Below, piece by piece: positions 1 to 6,503 of a stretch of DNA of 7,033 nucleotides (its first letter is position 1; each line of letters begins with the position of its first letter). Where the stretch lies: contig JAEEUY010000214.1 in assembly GCA_016290715.1 (NCBI GenBank), positions 1-7,033 on the forward strand, read 5' to 3'. This stretch comes from Bacteroidales bacterium. GTDB lineage: Bacteria > Bacteroidota > Bacteroidia > Bacteroidales > WCHB1-69. The notes beneath the pieces were generated by a model. It was not told where the DNA came from. It did not search any database and saw only the letters and a list, made by a program, of their open reading frames with translations. Position numbers and translations under genes: made by a program.

Positions 1-122
1 CTTTGACCATCTATTTCCATTCGTCGAGTTATACTTATGGATATGATGGCTTTTTCTTTTCGGTATGGTGTTTGGGGGGAGCGTGTGGTTCTGATGGTCC
101 AACTGTTGAATTAACTCCTTGA
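1..122 (+). pseudogene. 5' part of first T9SS type B paralog (CUB-domain end), closed by in-frame TGA
   Basis: Translation from base 3 gives an open frame reading LTIYFHSS, then FFFSVWCLGGACGSDGP, then VELTP, followed by TGA at 120-122. This aligns with residues 124-161 of the complete paralog downstream (LTIHFHSD, FSFSVWCLGGSCGSFGP, VELHP), the last strands of its CUB domain and the linker to the next domain. The same frame continues after the TGA as CDGVLVSW, matching SEGVLVTW of the paralog, so one reading frame is interrupted at one codon (Asn in the paralog). The gene's start, signal peptide and most of the CUB domain lie left of the window. I infer a nonsense mutation or a sequence error. 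If the stop is real and not read through, only a CUB fragment without a sorting signal is made. Confidence 0.7.
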
Positions 123-134
123 TGTGATGGCGTT

Positions 135-2381
135 TTGGTTTCATGGGAAGAAATGGATGAAAATGCAACGTCAGGTTATATTGTAGAATATGGTTATGCC
201 GGTTTCACACCAGGAAGTGGTTCAACGGTGTATGTTACAGGTGATACATGCCTATTGACCGGTTTGTCCCCTTTAACTACCTACGACATATATGTGTATT
301 ACGATTGCAATAATGATGGTATTGTTACCAATGAGGTTCCTACGTTGGTGAGTTATATGGTTCCTGATCTCAATCTGTGCATAGATTATAGTGATTTGAC
401 TTCTCCATGGGTAACTTGTACGTATGGGTATGTAACTAATCCAATGGCAAATGTAGGTGTTGTCTCGGGACATCACACAGTGATGACTTCAGGTTATTCT
501 CCGCGAACAAATTATCAACTTTTATGTGTCCCTCCTGGCGCACTAAATTCCGTGCGTCTTGGGGATGAGTGTTATGGCGGGGACTGCTACGGCGGGGCGG
601 AAACCATAACGTATGACTTTCTGGTGGATACCACCCAGTTTGGTATTTTTTTAATGAAGTATGCGGCAGTGATGGGGCGTGATGACGGCGGACAACCCAA
701 GTTTGTCTTTAAGTTGTTGGATGAAAATGGGGCGGAAGTGGATCCACAATGCACTTCTGCCGAGTTTATTTCACATTCGGATAATACCAATGGTTGGCAG
801 GCGGAGGGTTATGATGTCTTGTGGAAGGATTGGACTACCATCGGTATTGATGTTTCCTCTTATCATGGCAGGAATTTAAAAATTTTTCTTGCGACATACG
901 ATTGCTATGCCAATGCTCCGATGCATTTCGCGTGTGCATACTTTACCTTAGGGTGTAGCAAAAAGGAAATTATTGTAGAAACTTGTGGCGAGATGCTGAC
1001 CAGCACCTACACTGCGCCGGCCGGCTTCAACTACCGCTGGTATTATTCCAATGACCCGAATACTACGTTGGCAACAAGTCAAACGGCTACAATCCCCATA
1101 ACGGATAATGCTGAAACATTATGTTGCTATTGCTCATATCTTGAAAATCCAAATTGTGGTTTTGAAATAACCTCTTCTTTAGAATCGCGCTATCCGCTTG
1201 CTCAATTCAGCATTTCCCGTGATTCTTGTACCCATTCGTTTACGTTTCATAATGAGAGTACCATCTCTTTTGATGCGCAGACACCAAGTGGAACAGGAGA
1301 GCCATGCCAAGGGTATTATTGGGATTTTGGCGATGGCGCCACTTCAATAGAGGAAAGCCCATCCCACGAATATCAGACTGCCGGTACTTATGTGGTTACC
1401 TTGATTGCTACCCTGAACAATGACCAATGTCAGGATACCATTCGTGATACGGTGGCCGTTCTTCGTAATGAGCCCGTCATTTCCGGTGTTTTTGAAATTT
1501 GCAGGGGGGATTCTACCGTCTTGTTCGCTTCGGGTGGACTGAACAATTACGAATGGTTGCAGGATACCGTCTCCTTGAGTACGGGAAGTTCGATAGTGGT
1601 TGCGCCTGCCGACACCACAACCTACATTTTACGCTCTTACGAACCTGACGGGTGTTATGTGGATACGATGCAGGAAATCATCGTCCATATCCCAAACATA
1701 ATAGAAATTGCAGATTCCATTTGTGTTCATGAAAGGTATGAAGGCTACGGTTTCTCATTTGGCACGCAGGACAATCCCGGATCTGTTCATTCAGAAATGA
1801 TGTATCAGAATCAGTATGGGTGCGACAGTCTGGTGAAATTGAGTCTGTTTGTGAAACAGCTTCCCACCATCTATATGGAATCTATGCTCAAACACTGTTT
1901 TTTGTTTGATGGTTTGCTGGAATTGGCGGTATCTGGCGATGGCTGTGATAGCTATTTGTGGAATACAGGGGAGGTTACCAATACCATAAATATAGCTGAA
2001 GCAGGGGTCTATACGGTTAGCGCAATTCTGAACGGCTGTTCCAATAGCGCCCAAACTACGGTAGAGGAATTGTGTATTTTAAATCCTGTTTTACCGAATG
2101 TGATGACCCCCAATGGCGACAATGTTAACGATGTGTTTATTATCAAGAATATGGATCCCGATGTGCCCAATAAGCTAACCATTTACAATCGTTGGGGTAA
2201 AAAGGTTTATGAAAAAGAGAATTACCAAACTTATTGTTGGGAGGGGGATTCTACCATTCACAATGCTACGGAAGGGTTTACAGCTGAGGGACTTTCCGAT
2301 GGCGTGTTTTTCTATACTTTCCATTATGAGGATAGTGTGAAAACAGTGGATTATCACGGAACTATAACGGTAATAAGATAG
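135..2381 (+). CDS. Large secreted/surface protein, main part: FN3-like, MAM-like, PKD and T9SS type B sorting domain (5'-interrupted)
   Basis: Open frame of 748 codons from a TTG at 135 to TAG at 2379-2381. The TTG is only a nominal start: no signal peptide follows it, and the frame joins the upstream CUB fragment through the TGA at 120-122. Residues below are counted from the TTG. A fibronectin-III-like domain comes first (to about 70; YIVEYGY, TYDIYVYYDC). A MAM/jelly-roll-like region follows (about 78-273; WKDWTTIGIDVSSYHG). Next are an Ig-like module, a PKD domain (YYWDFGDG near 390, then HEYQTAGTYVVTLIA) and Ig-like modules including one ending YGCDSLVKLSLFV. The type B C-terminal domain fills the last 95 residues (PNVMTPNGDN, YNRWGKKVYE). 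In this family the C-terminal domain directs passage through the T9SS outer-membrane machinery after Sec export; without a leader this part alone should not be exported. It likely acted as a surface adhesin or binding protein, but the ligand is unknown. Confidence 0.8.
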   Translation: MVSWEEMDENATSGYIVEYGYAGFTPGSGSTVYVTGDTCLLTGLSPLTTYDIYVYYDCNNDGIVTNEVPTLVSYMVPDLNLCIDYSDLTSPWVTCTYGYVTNPMANVGVVSGHHTVMTSGYSPRTNYQLLCVPPGALNSVRLGDECYGGDCYGGAETITYDFLVDTTQFGIFLMKYAAVMGRDDGGQPKFVFKLLDENGAEVDPQCTSAEFISHSDNTNGWQAEGYDVLWKDWTTIGIDVSSYHGRNLKIFLATYDCYANAPMHFACAYFTLGCSKKEIIVETCGEMLTSTYTAPAGFNYRWYYSNDPNTTLATSQTATIPITDNAETLCCYCSYLENPNCGFEITSSLESRYPLAQFSISRDSCTHSFTFHNESTISFDAQTPSGTGEPCQGYYWDFGDGATSIEESPSHEYQTAGTYVVTLIATLNNDQCQDTIRDTVAVLRNEPVISGVFEICRGDSTVLFASGGLNNYEWLQDTVSLSTGSSIVVAPADTTTYILRSYEPDGCYVDTMQEIIVHIPNIIEIADSICVHERYEGYGFSFGTQDNPGSVHSEMMYQNQYGCDSLVKLSLFVKQLPTIYMESMLKHCFLFDGLLELAVSGDGCDSYLWNTGEVTNTINIAEAGVYTVSAILNGCSNSAQTTVEELCILNPVLPNVMTPNGDNVNDVFIIKNMDPDVPNKLTIYNRWGKKVYEKENYQTYCWEGDSTIHNATEGFTAEGLSDGVFFYTFHYEDSVKTVDYHGTITVIR

Positions 2382-2469
2382 GGTTTTCTGAAGCGAGTGA
2401 AAACAGGTTGGAGGAGGGGTGTTTGAGTATCTTTTGCTGGCAAGAAAAACTTTTTTTATCCCTAATCGA

Positions 2470-2498
2470 TTAAAAATCACAATTTTTAAATTTTTTTT
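2470..2498 (+). terminator. Possible intrinsic terminator (A/T hairpin plus T-run) after the first paralog
   Basis: TTAAAAAT at 2470-2477 and ATTTTTAA at 2482-2489 form a perfect 8-bp inverted repeat with a 4-base loop, followed by eight T at 2491-2498. The shape fits an intrinsic terminator 90 bases past the stop at 2381, but the stem has no G-C pair and would be weak in RNA. A second weak stem (GTTTTC 2383-2388 with GAAAAC 2399-2404) lies closer to the stop. The palindrome could instead be a protein-binding site, because it sits where the -33 element of the adjacent promoter candidate would be. Confidence 0.3.
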
Positions 2499-2505
2499 AT
2501 ATTTG
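2498..2505 (+). promoter_or_regulatory. Candidate Bacteroidetes -7 promoter element for the second paralog
   Basis: TATATTTG matches the Bacteroidetes -7 consensus TAnnTTTG. It would place the transcript start near 2512, leaving about 43-57 bases before the two possible start codons. No clear TTTG-type -33 element is seen about 20 bases upstream; an A/T palindrome lies there instead. No Shine-Dalgarno sequence precedes the start, as is usual in this phylum. Confidence 0.4.
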
Positions 2506-2554
2506 TAGCCCCAAAATTTTATTCTATTGGGAATCAATATAGTATATTTTCACA

Positions 2555-5311
2555 ATGGTTTTATATATGAAAAATAGGGAATTTATTAGTTGCTTGATTG
2601 TTTTCATCGTTTTGATGGGGATGAGTCGGGTTGGTTGTTTTGCACAAACATATAATGTTCCAAGTTCAGGGAATACTGCGATTACTGCGTGTGGAGGTAC
2701 TATTTACGATCCAGGTGGCACGGGCAGTTACCCCAATTCGTGTGAGGGTTATTTGGTGGTATATCCTAACAATGCGTGGAGTTTGGTGCAAATAACGGGG
2801 AGTTATGATTTGGAAAGTGGTTACGATTATGTGACGATTTATGATGGGGTGGGAACCAATGGCACGCAATTGGCCCGCGGTACGGGGTCGGGTTCAATTA
2901 ATGTAACCTCCTCGCAGGGGCCGTTGACCATCCACTTTCATTCCGATGGCTCTGTTACCTATTCAGGCTTCTCTTTTTCGGTATGGTGTTTGGGAGGAAG
3001 TTGTGGCAGTTTTGGTCCTTTAGTGGAGTTGCACCCGAATAGTGAAGGTGTATTGGTAACATGGATGGGCTTGAATGACCCGTCTATTACAGGGTACATT
3101 GTAGAATACGGCTATACTGGCTTTACCCCCGGTAGCGGCACAATGCAGTTCGTAACGGGTGATTCTTGCCAGTTGACAGGGTTGACAGCCCTTTCCACCT
3201 ATGATATTTATGTATATTATGATTGTAATAATGATGGGATTGTTACCACGGAAGTCCCTACGGTGGTAAGTTATTGCGTGCCGGATGGGGTTTCTTGTAT
3301 GGATTTTAGCGATTGGAACAATCCGAATATCACTTGTACAACAGGTTCATTTTCAAATCCATACGCTCATGTTGGAGTGGTGGATAATGGTCCTGAAAGC
3401 ATCAATAGTTGTCATACTGTCCATTACCAGAATACGACCGATCCGCGTACGGGGGGACTATTGAATGTGATTCCGCCTTGTGAAACCTATTCCGTGCGTT
3501 TGGGAAACTGGCGGACGGGTGCGGAAGCGGAAAGCATTTCTTATGATTTTCAAGTAGATACCAATAATGCAGATATCCTTTTGTTAAAATATGCGGCCGT
3601 ATTGGAAGATCCAGGGCACTCTTCATACGAACAACCTCGTTTTAAGTTTGAGTTGCTGGATCAAAATAACCAAATGATTGACCCAACGTGTGGTGCTGCA
3701 GATTTTATCGCCAATCCTAATTTAGGATGGAATTCGGCTTCGGGGGGGAGTGTTTTATGGAAAGACTGGACCTACGTTGGGGTGGATGTTTCTTCTTATC
3801 ACGGGCAGGTTGTACGTGTGCGGCTCACCACGTACGATTGCGACCAGGGGGGACATTATGGATATGCCTATTTCACTTTAAATTGCAAGAAGAAAGCCAT
3901 TATCGCGGAAACGTGCGGTGAAATGATGACCAGCACCTACACGGCACCTTCCGGTTTTAATTATCGCTGGTATTACAATACGGATCCAAACACGACCATT
4001 GCCACGACGCAAACGGCGACAGTATCTATCATTGGGGGAGCGGAAACTTTGTGCTGTTTCTGTTCCTACATAGGCAATCCAAACTGTGGATTTGAAATGA
4101 GCACTTCGTTAGCATCCCGTTATCCGCTGGCCTTATTTACAGCGGAGCGTGATTCATGTACCAATTCTTATACGTTTAATAATGAAAGCACCATCTCTTT
4201 CGATGCGGTAACACCCAGCGGAACCGGCGAGCATTGCCAGCGGTTTTATTGGGATTTCGGCGACGGCTCCACCTCTACGGAAGAATACCCTTCTCACGAA
4301 TACGCCAATCCGGGAACTTATATCGTTACCTTGATTGCCACCATTAGCAACGATGAATGTCAAGACACCATCAGCGATACCATTGTGGTGCTCCGCAATG
4401 AGCCGGTTATTATGGGGGATTTTGAAATTTGTAAAGATGATTCCACTGCTTTGTATGCTTCTGGCGGATTAAACGATTATGAATGGCTACAGGATACCGT
4501 TTCTATAGGGACGGGAAGTTCGGTAGTGGTGGCGCCGGCCGATACCACTACCTATATTTTACGCTCTTACGAACCGGACGGGTGCTATGTGGATACGATG
4601 CAGGAAATCATTGTGCATTTTCCCACGGTAACCCAATGGGAGGATTCTGTCTGCTTGCTTGAGGGCTATCAAGGACATGGGTTTACGATAGCAGCCCAAG
4701 AGAATCCGGGCATGGTTCATTCGGAAATGCTATGGCAGGATCAATATGGGTGCGACAGTCTGGTGAAACTGGATTTGTTTGTCAAACAGCTTCCTGATAT
4801 ATCTATGGTATCCAAAATAGAGCATTGTTTTTGGTTCGACGGACCGATGGAGTTATCCATGCCCGACGACAGTTGTGAAAGTTATGAATGGAGTACGGGT
4901 GATTTGACGCAGGTGATTACAATAACGGAAGCGGGGACTTATATTGTAAGTGCTATGAAAAATGGCTGTTCGAATAGTGCGCAGACGGTGGTGGAAGAGG
5001 TGTGTATTTTCGACCCTATTCTCCCGAATGTGATGACTCCCAATGGTGATAATACCAACGATGTGTTTATTGTCAAAAATATGGACCCCGATGTGCCCAA
5101 TAAGCTAACCATTTACAATCGTTGGGGCAAAAAGGTATATGAAAAAGAGAACTACCAGACCTATTGTTGGGAGGGGGATCCCACGGTTCACAATGCTACG
5201 GAAGGCTTTACCGCTGAGGGACTTTCCGACGGCGTGTTTTTCTATACTTTCCATTATGAAGACAGAGTGAAATCGGTGGATTATCATGGTACTGTAACGG
5301 TAATCAGGTAG
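2555..5311 (+). CDS. Secreted CUB/FN3/MAM-like/PKD multidomain protein with T9SS type B sorting domain
   Basis: Complete 918-aa paralog of the preceding gene. The start could be ATG at 2555 or, four codons on, ATG at 2567; the latter gives a more typical leader (MKNREF, then hydrophobic ISCLIVFIVLMGM) with likely cleavage at CFA/QTY near residue 30. Domains: CUB about 44-146 (Cys46, Cys63 and Cys145; YDYVTIYDG); FN3-like about 156-240; MAM/jelly-roll-like about 247-445 (SVLWKDWTYVGVDVSSYHG); Ig-like about 446-520; PKD about 522-613 (FYWDFGDGSTS, HEYANPGTYIVTLIA); Ig-like modules 616-690 and 751-817, flanking a GCDSLVKL module; type B C-terminal domain about 823-918 (PNVMTPNGDN, TIYNRWGKKVYE, GVFFYTFHY). 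From the family, the protein is exported by Sec, then by the T9SS, which recognises the C-terminal domain, and is released or surface-bound. CUB, FN3 and PKD folds suggest adhesion or glycan/protein binding; no catalytic domain is evident. Many cysteines suggest disulfides. Confidence 0.92.
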   Translation: MVLYMKNREFISCLIVFIVLMGMSRVGCFAQTYNVPSSGNTAITACGGTIYDPGGTGSYPNSCEGYLVVYPNNAWSLVQITGSYDLESGYDYVTIYDGVGTNGTQLARGTGSGSINVTSSQGPLTIHFHSDGSVTYSGFSFSVWCLGGSCGSFGPLVELHPNSEGVLVTWMGLNDPSITGYIVEYGYTGFTPGSGTMQFVTGDSCQLTGLTALSTYDIYVYYDCNNDGIVTTEVPTVVSYCVPDGVSCMDFSDWNNPNITCTTGSFSNPYAHVGVVDNGPESINSCHTVHYQNTTDPRTGGLLNVIPPCETYSVRLGNWRTGAEAESISYDFQVDTNNADILLLKYAAVLEDPGHSSYEQPRFKFELLDQNNQMIDPTCGAADFIANPNLGWNSASGGSVLWKDWTYVGVDVSSYHGQVVRVRLTTYDCDQGGHYGYAYFTLNCKKKAIIAETCGEMMTSTYTAPSGFNYRWYYNTDPNTTIATTQTATVSIIGGAETLCCFCSYIGNPNCGFEMSTSLASRYPLALFTAERDSCTNSYTFNNESTISFDAVTPSGTGEHCQRFYWDFGDGSTSTEEYPSHEYANPGTYIVTLIATISNDECQDTISDTIVVLRNEPVIMGDFEICKDDSTALYASGGLNDYEWLQDTVSIGTGSSVVVAPADTTTYILRSYEPDGCYVDTMQEIIVHFPTVTQWEDSVCLLEGYQGHGFTIAAQENPGMVHSEMLWQDQYGCDSLVKLDLFVKQLPDISMVSKIEHCFWFDGPMELSMPDDSCESYEWSTGDLTQVITITEAGTYIVSAMKNGCSNSAQTVVEEVCIFDPILPNVMTPNGDNTNDVFIVKNMDPDVPNKLTIYNRWGKKVYEKENYQTYCWEGDPTVHNATEGFTAEGLSDGVFFYTFHYEDRVKSVDYHGTVTVIR

Positions 5312-5327
5312 GGAGCGGTAGAAAAGG

Positions 5328-5345
5328 AGCGTGTTTTGACACGCT
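5328..5345 (+). terminator. Hairpin downstream of the second paralog, possible terminator
   Basis: AGCGTGT at 5328-5334 and ACACGCT at 5339-5345 form a perfect 7-bp stem with loop TTTG, 16 bases after the stop at 5311. No T-run follows, so it is not a textbook intrinsic terminator, but position and stability make it the likely 3' end or RNA-stabilising structure of the transcript. Confidence 0.45.
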
Positions 5346-5413
5346 ATTCCAACGGGGATGAAACAATGTACCTTGAAAAAAATCAAATTTTCAAAACCAA
5401 GTTCTATTTTTTA

Positions 5414-5421
5414 TAACTTTG
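5414..5421 (+). promoter_or_regulatory. Candidate -7 element (distal) for the membrane protein gene
   Basis: TAACTTTG fits TAnnTTTG and lies 88 bases before the chosen ATG at 5509. The -33 region holds only TTTTC. A transcript from here would start near 5428, with a leader of about 80 bases containing a 12-codon mini-ORF. Confidence 0.35.
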
Positions 5422-5483
5422 TGGGTTGAATATATAATATACTGAAAAATTTTCCCTTTTACAACAAAAAATGTGGGAAATCG

Positions 5484-5491
5484 TAATTTTG
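5484..5491 (+). promoter_or_regulatory. Candidate -7 element (proximal) for the membrane protein gene
   Basis: TAATTTTG fits TAnnTTTG and lies 17 bases before the ATG at 5509, so a transcript from it would have a leader of about 10 bases. It competes with the distal candidate at 5414. If this is the promoter, the GTG at 5473 cannot be the start codon, supporting ATG 5509. Confidence 0.35.
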
Positions 5492-5508
5492 CACTCAAAG
5501 TCTCATTA

Positions 5509-6027
5509 ATGGAAACTATTCTTGTTTGTAGGCCTTCTGGTAAAAATTCCTTCTTCCCGGTAATTTATTTTATATGTAGCATTATAGGAATGGGATGGAT
5601 GGTTTATTCCGCTTGGAATGGTACGCCACGTTGGGGAGAGTTTTGTCTCTTTTTGGCATTGGCAATCTTTACTTTTTTCTTGGCGCGCTCCCAGTTTTTT
5701 GGCGAAGAACATCTGGGAATTGATGGTAAAGATTTTGTTATCCACTACGTCAAGTATTTCCCCTTTAAAAGAGATAAACGCATTCCGTTGTCGGAGATTG
5801 CAGAGGTGCGTTTCAACCAGAAAAGCAAAGCGCAAGAGATAGGCGAAATATTGATGGAATTACGGGGGAGAATGGTCAACGAGGATGGTATCTTTTTGAT
5901 GACAAAGAGCGGGAAGATTTATATTTTCGGTAAAGATTTGTCGGAAAAACGGTCCAATGATTTCTGCGAGCTGTTGCAGGAGCGCATCAATGCGGAAATG
6001 GAGATTGTCAAAGAGCGTGAGTTTTGA
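5509..6027 (+). CDS. Small membrane protein with two N-terminal helices and a PH-like cytosolic domain
   Basis: 172 aa from ATG 5509 (METILVCRPS) to TGA 6025-6027. The frame is open from a GTG at 5473, but those 12 extra residues look non-coding and overlap a promoter-like octamer. Two hydrophobic segments at about 15-36 (VIYFICSIIGMGWMVY) and 44-60 (EFCLFLALAIFTFFL) are separated by a short loop with NGTPRWG, giving a helical hairpin. The rest (about 65-172) is soluble and strand-rich: GIDGKDFVIHYVKYFPFKRD, then RIPLSEIAEVRF, then GKIYIFGKDLS, then a charged C-terminal helix. This order resembles bacterial PH-domain membrane proteins of the YcxB/YdbT kind, in which strands follow a two-helix anchor. 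I do not recognise a specific family, and function is unknown. It is a lone gene on its strand, downstream of the paralog pair, with its own promoter candidates. Confidence 0.75.
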   Translation: METILVCRPSGKNSFFPVIYFICSIIGMGWMVYSAWNGTPRWGEFCLFLALAIFTFFLARSQFFGEEHLGIDGKDFVIHYVKYFPFKRDKRIPLSEIAEVRFNQKSKAQEIGEILMELRGRMVNEDGIFLMTKSGKIYIFGKDLSEKRSNDFCELLQERINAEMEIVKEREF

Positions 6028-6083
6028 CAATCTTTTTAAGTAAGTTCCACTATCCGTAATTTTTTATTTTTTTTGTTTTTTTT

Positions 6084-6180
6084 GGGCGGCCCGGCTCCCT
6101 GCGGTCGCCGTCGGGCTTTCCGCTTTACTTCGCTTCGCTCGTGCTCGCTCCAATCCCTGCCGCGAAGGGAATACCGGGAA
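6084..6180. other. GC-rich block between convergent genes, probable dispersed intergenic repeat
   Basis: After a T-rich tract (6060-6083) the sequence changes abruptly to very GC-rich, with a GCCCG/CGGGC inverted pair (6089-6093 and 6112-6116), tandem CTTCG/CTCG-type units around 6128-6150, and a CCCT/AGGG small stem near 6155-6170. It lies wholly in the gap between the converging membrane-protein gene and helix-turn-helix gene. Both strands are open here, but neither translation resembles a protein. From memory, blocks containing cgggctttccgct and caatccct recur between genes in Bacteroidales genomes, so I infer a REP-like intergenic repeat. It could also be part of a bidirectional transcript end, although no T-run follows it on either strand. 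Confidence 0.45.
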
Positions 6181-6188
6181 AAAAGCAT

Positions 6189-6503
6189 TTATGCGAACTC
6201 GTACTGCAAAATTGCCATATTTAATGCGTTTTCCAGTTTGCAGATGGTTTCTAACGAAAGGTTTTCCTCGCCTTTTAGAAGACGGGACACATACTGCGGC
6301 GAGCAGCCCATACGGATTGCCACATCCTGTCGGGTGAGTCCCTGACATTTCATTTCCATGGCTACCTTAATGGCTATCTTACGTGAATATTGCAGCCAAC
6401 CCTTCTCTTTGGCAGAACGGCGTCTCCCTTCATCTTCACGCCAATCGGACGGCGTGTCAGATTTGTATAGGCTTAATCGGGCTATAGCTTCTTCTCTTGT
6501 CAT
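6189..6503 (-). CDS. Xre-family helix-turn-helix protein, probable antitoxin
   Basis: 104 aa, ATG at 6503-6501, TAA at 6191-6189. Residues 55-95 form a lambda-repressor-type helix-turn-helix: GLTRQDVAIRMGCS, recognition helix SPQYVSRLLKG, then ENLSLETICKLENALN. Before it are a basic linker (EGRRRSAKEK) and a helix (YSRKIAIKVAMEM); the N-terminus MTREEAIARL is probably helical too. Such small Xre proteins bind their own promoter and neutralise a partner toxin. Its ATG overlaps the TGA of the upstream gene (ATGA, 6500-6503), so the two are one transcript with coupled translation. Toxin-first order is typical of HigBA-type pairs. The DNA-binding fold is clear; the antitoxin role is inferred from context. 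Confidence 0.85.
   Translation of the reverse strand: MTREEAIARLSLYKSDTPSDWREDEGRRRSAKEKGWLQYSRKIAIKVAMEMKCQGLTRQDVAIRMGCSPQYVSRLLKGEENLSLETICKLENALNMAILQYEFA

Larger units (their letters stand above)
1..5311 (+). repeat. Tandem duplication of a whole T9SS-substrate gene
   Basis: Bases 3-2381 and 2924-5311 are two copies of the same coding sequence in direct orientation. The offset changes gradually from about 2921 to 2930 bases through a few in-frame codon gains and losses. Similarity stops at the stop codons: the two downstream spacers are not alike. Nucleotide identity is highest at the 3' end (a stretch of about 38 identical bases starts at 2160 and 5090) and in the module around 1605-1690 versus 4535-4620. 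The array may extend left of the window. Confidence 0.9.

Noticed and set aside
120..122. UGA as selenocysteine or as a reassigned sense codon
   Set aside because: The paralog has Asn, not Cys, at this position; no obvious SECIS-like hairpin follows. Tryptophan is encoded by TGG throughout, no other internal in-frame TGA occurs in the window's genes, and TGA fits as the stop of the membrane protein and toxin-like genes.
2175..2537. Antisense open frame of 120 codons over the first sorting domain, with a similar one at 5105-5386
   Set aside because: The two resemble each other only because the sense strands are near-identical there; neither resembles a known protein, and the sense genes are clear.
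2555..2640. Lipoprotein signal peptide at SRVGC
   Set aside because: The residue three before the Cys is Arg, not Leu/Val/Ile as in a lipobox; an ordinary signal peptide cut at CFA/QTY fits better.
5473..5508. GTG at 5473 as the start of the membrane protein
   Set aside because: The extra 12 residues add no recognisable element and overlap a promoter-like octamer; the ATG at 5509 gives a normal membrane-protein N-terminus.
6064..6348. Overlapping open frames on both strands through the GC-rich block
   Set aside because: Both are composition artefacts crossing the T-rich tract, the GC-rich block and the Xre gene; low-complexity translations with no recognisable domain.
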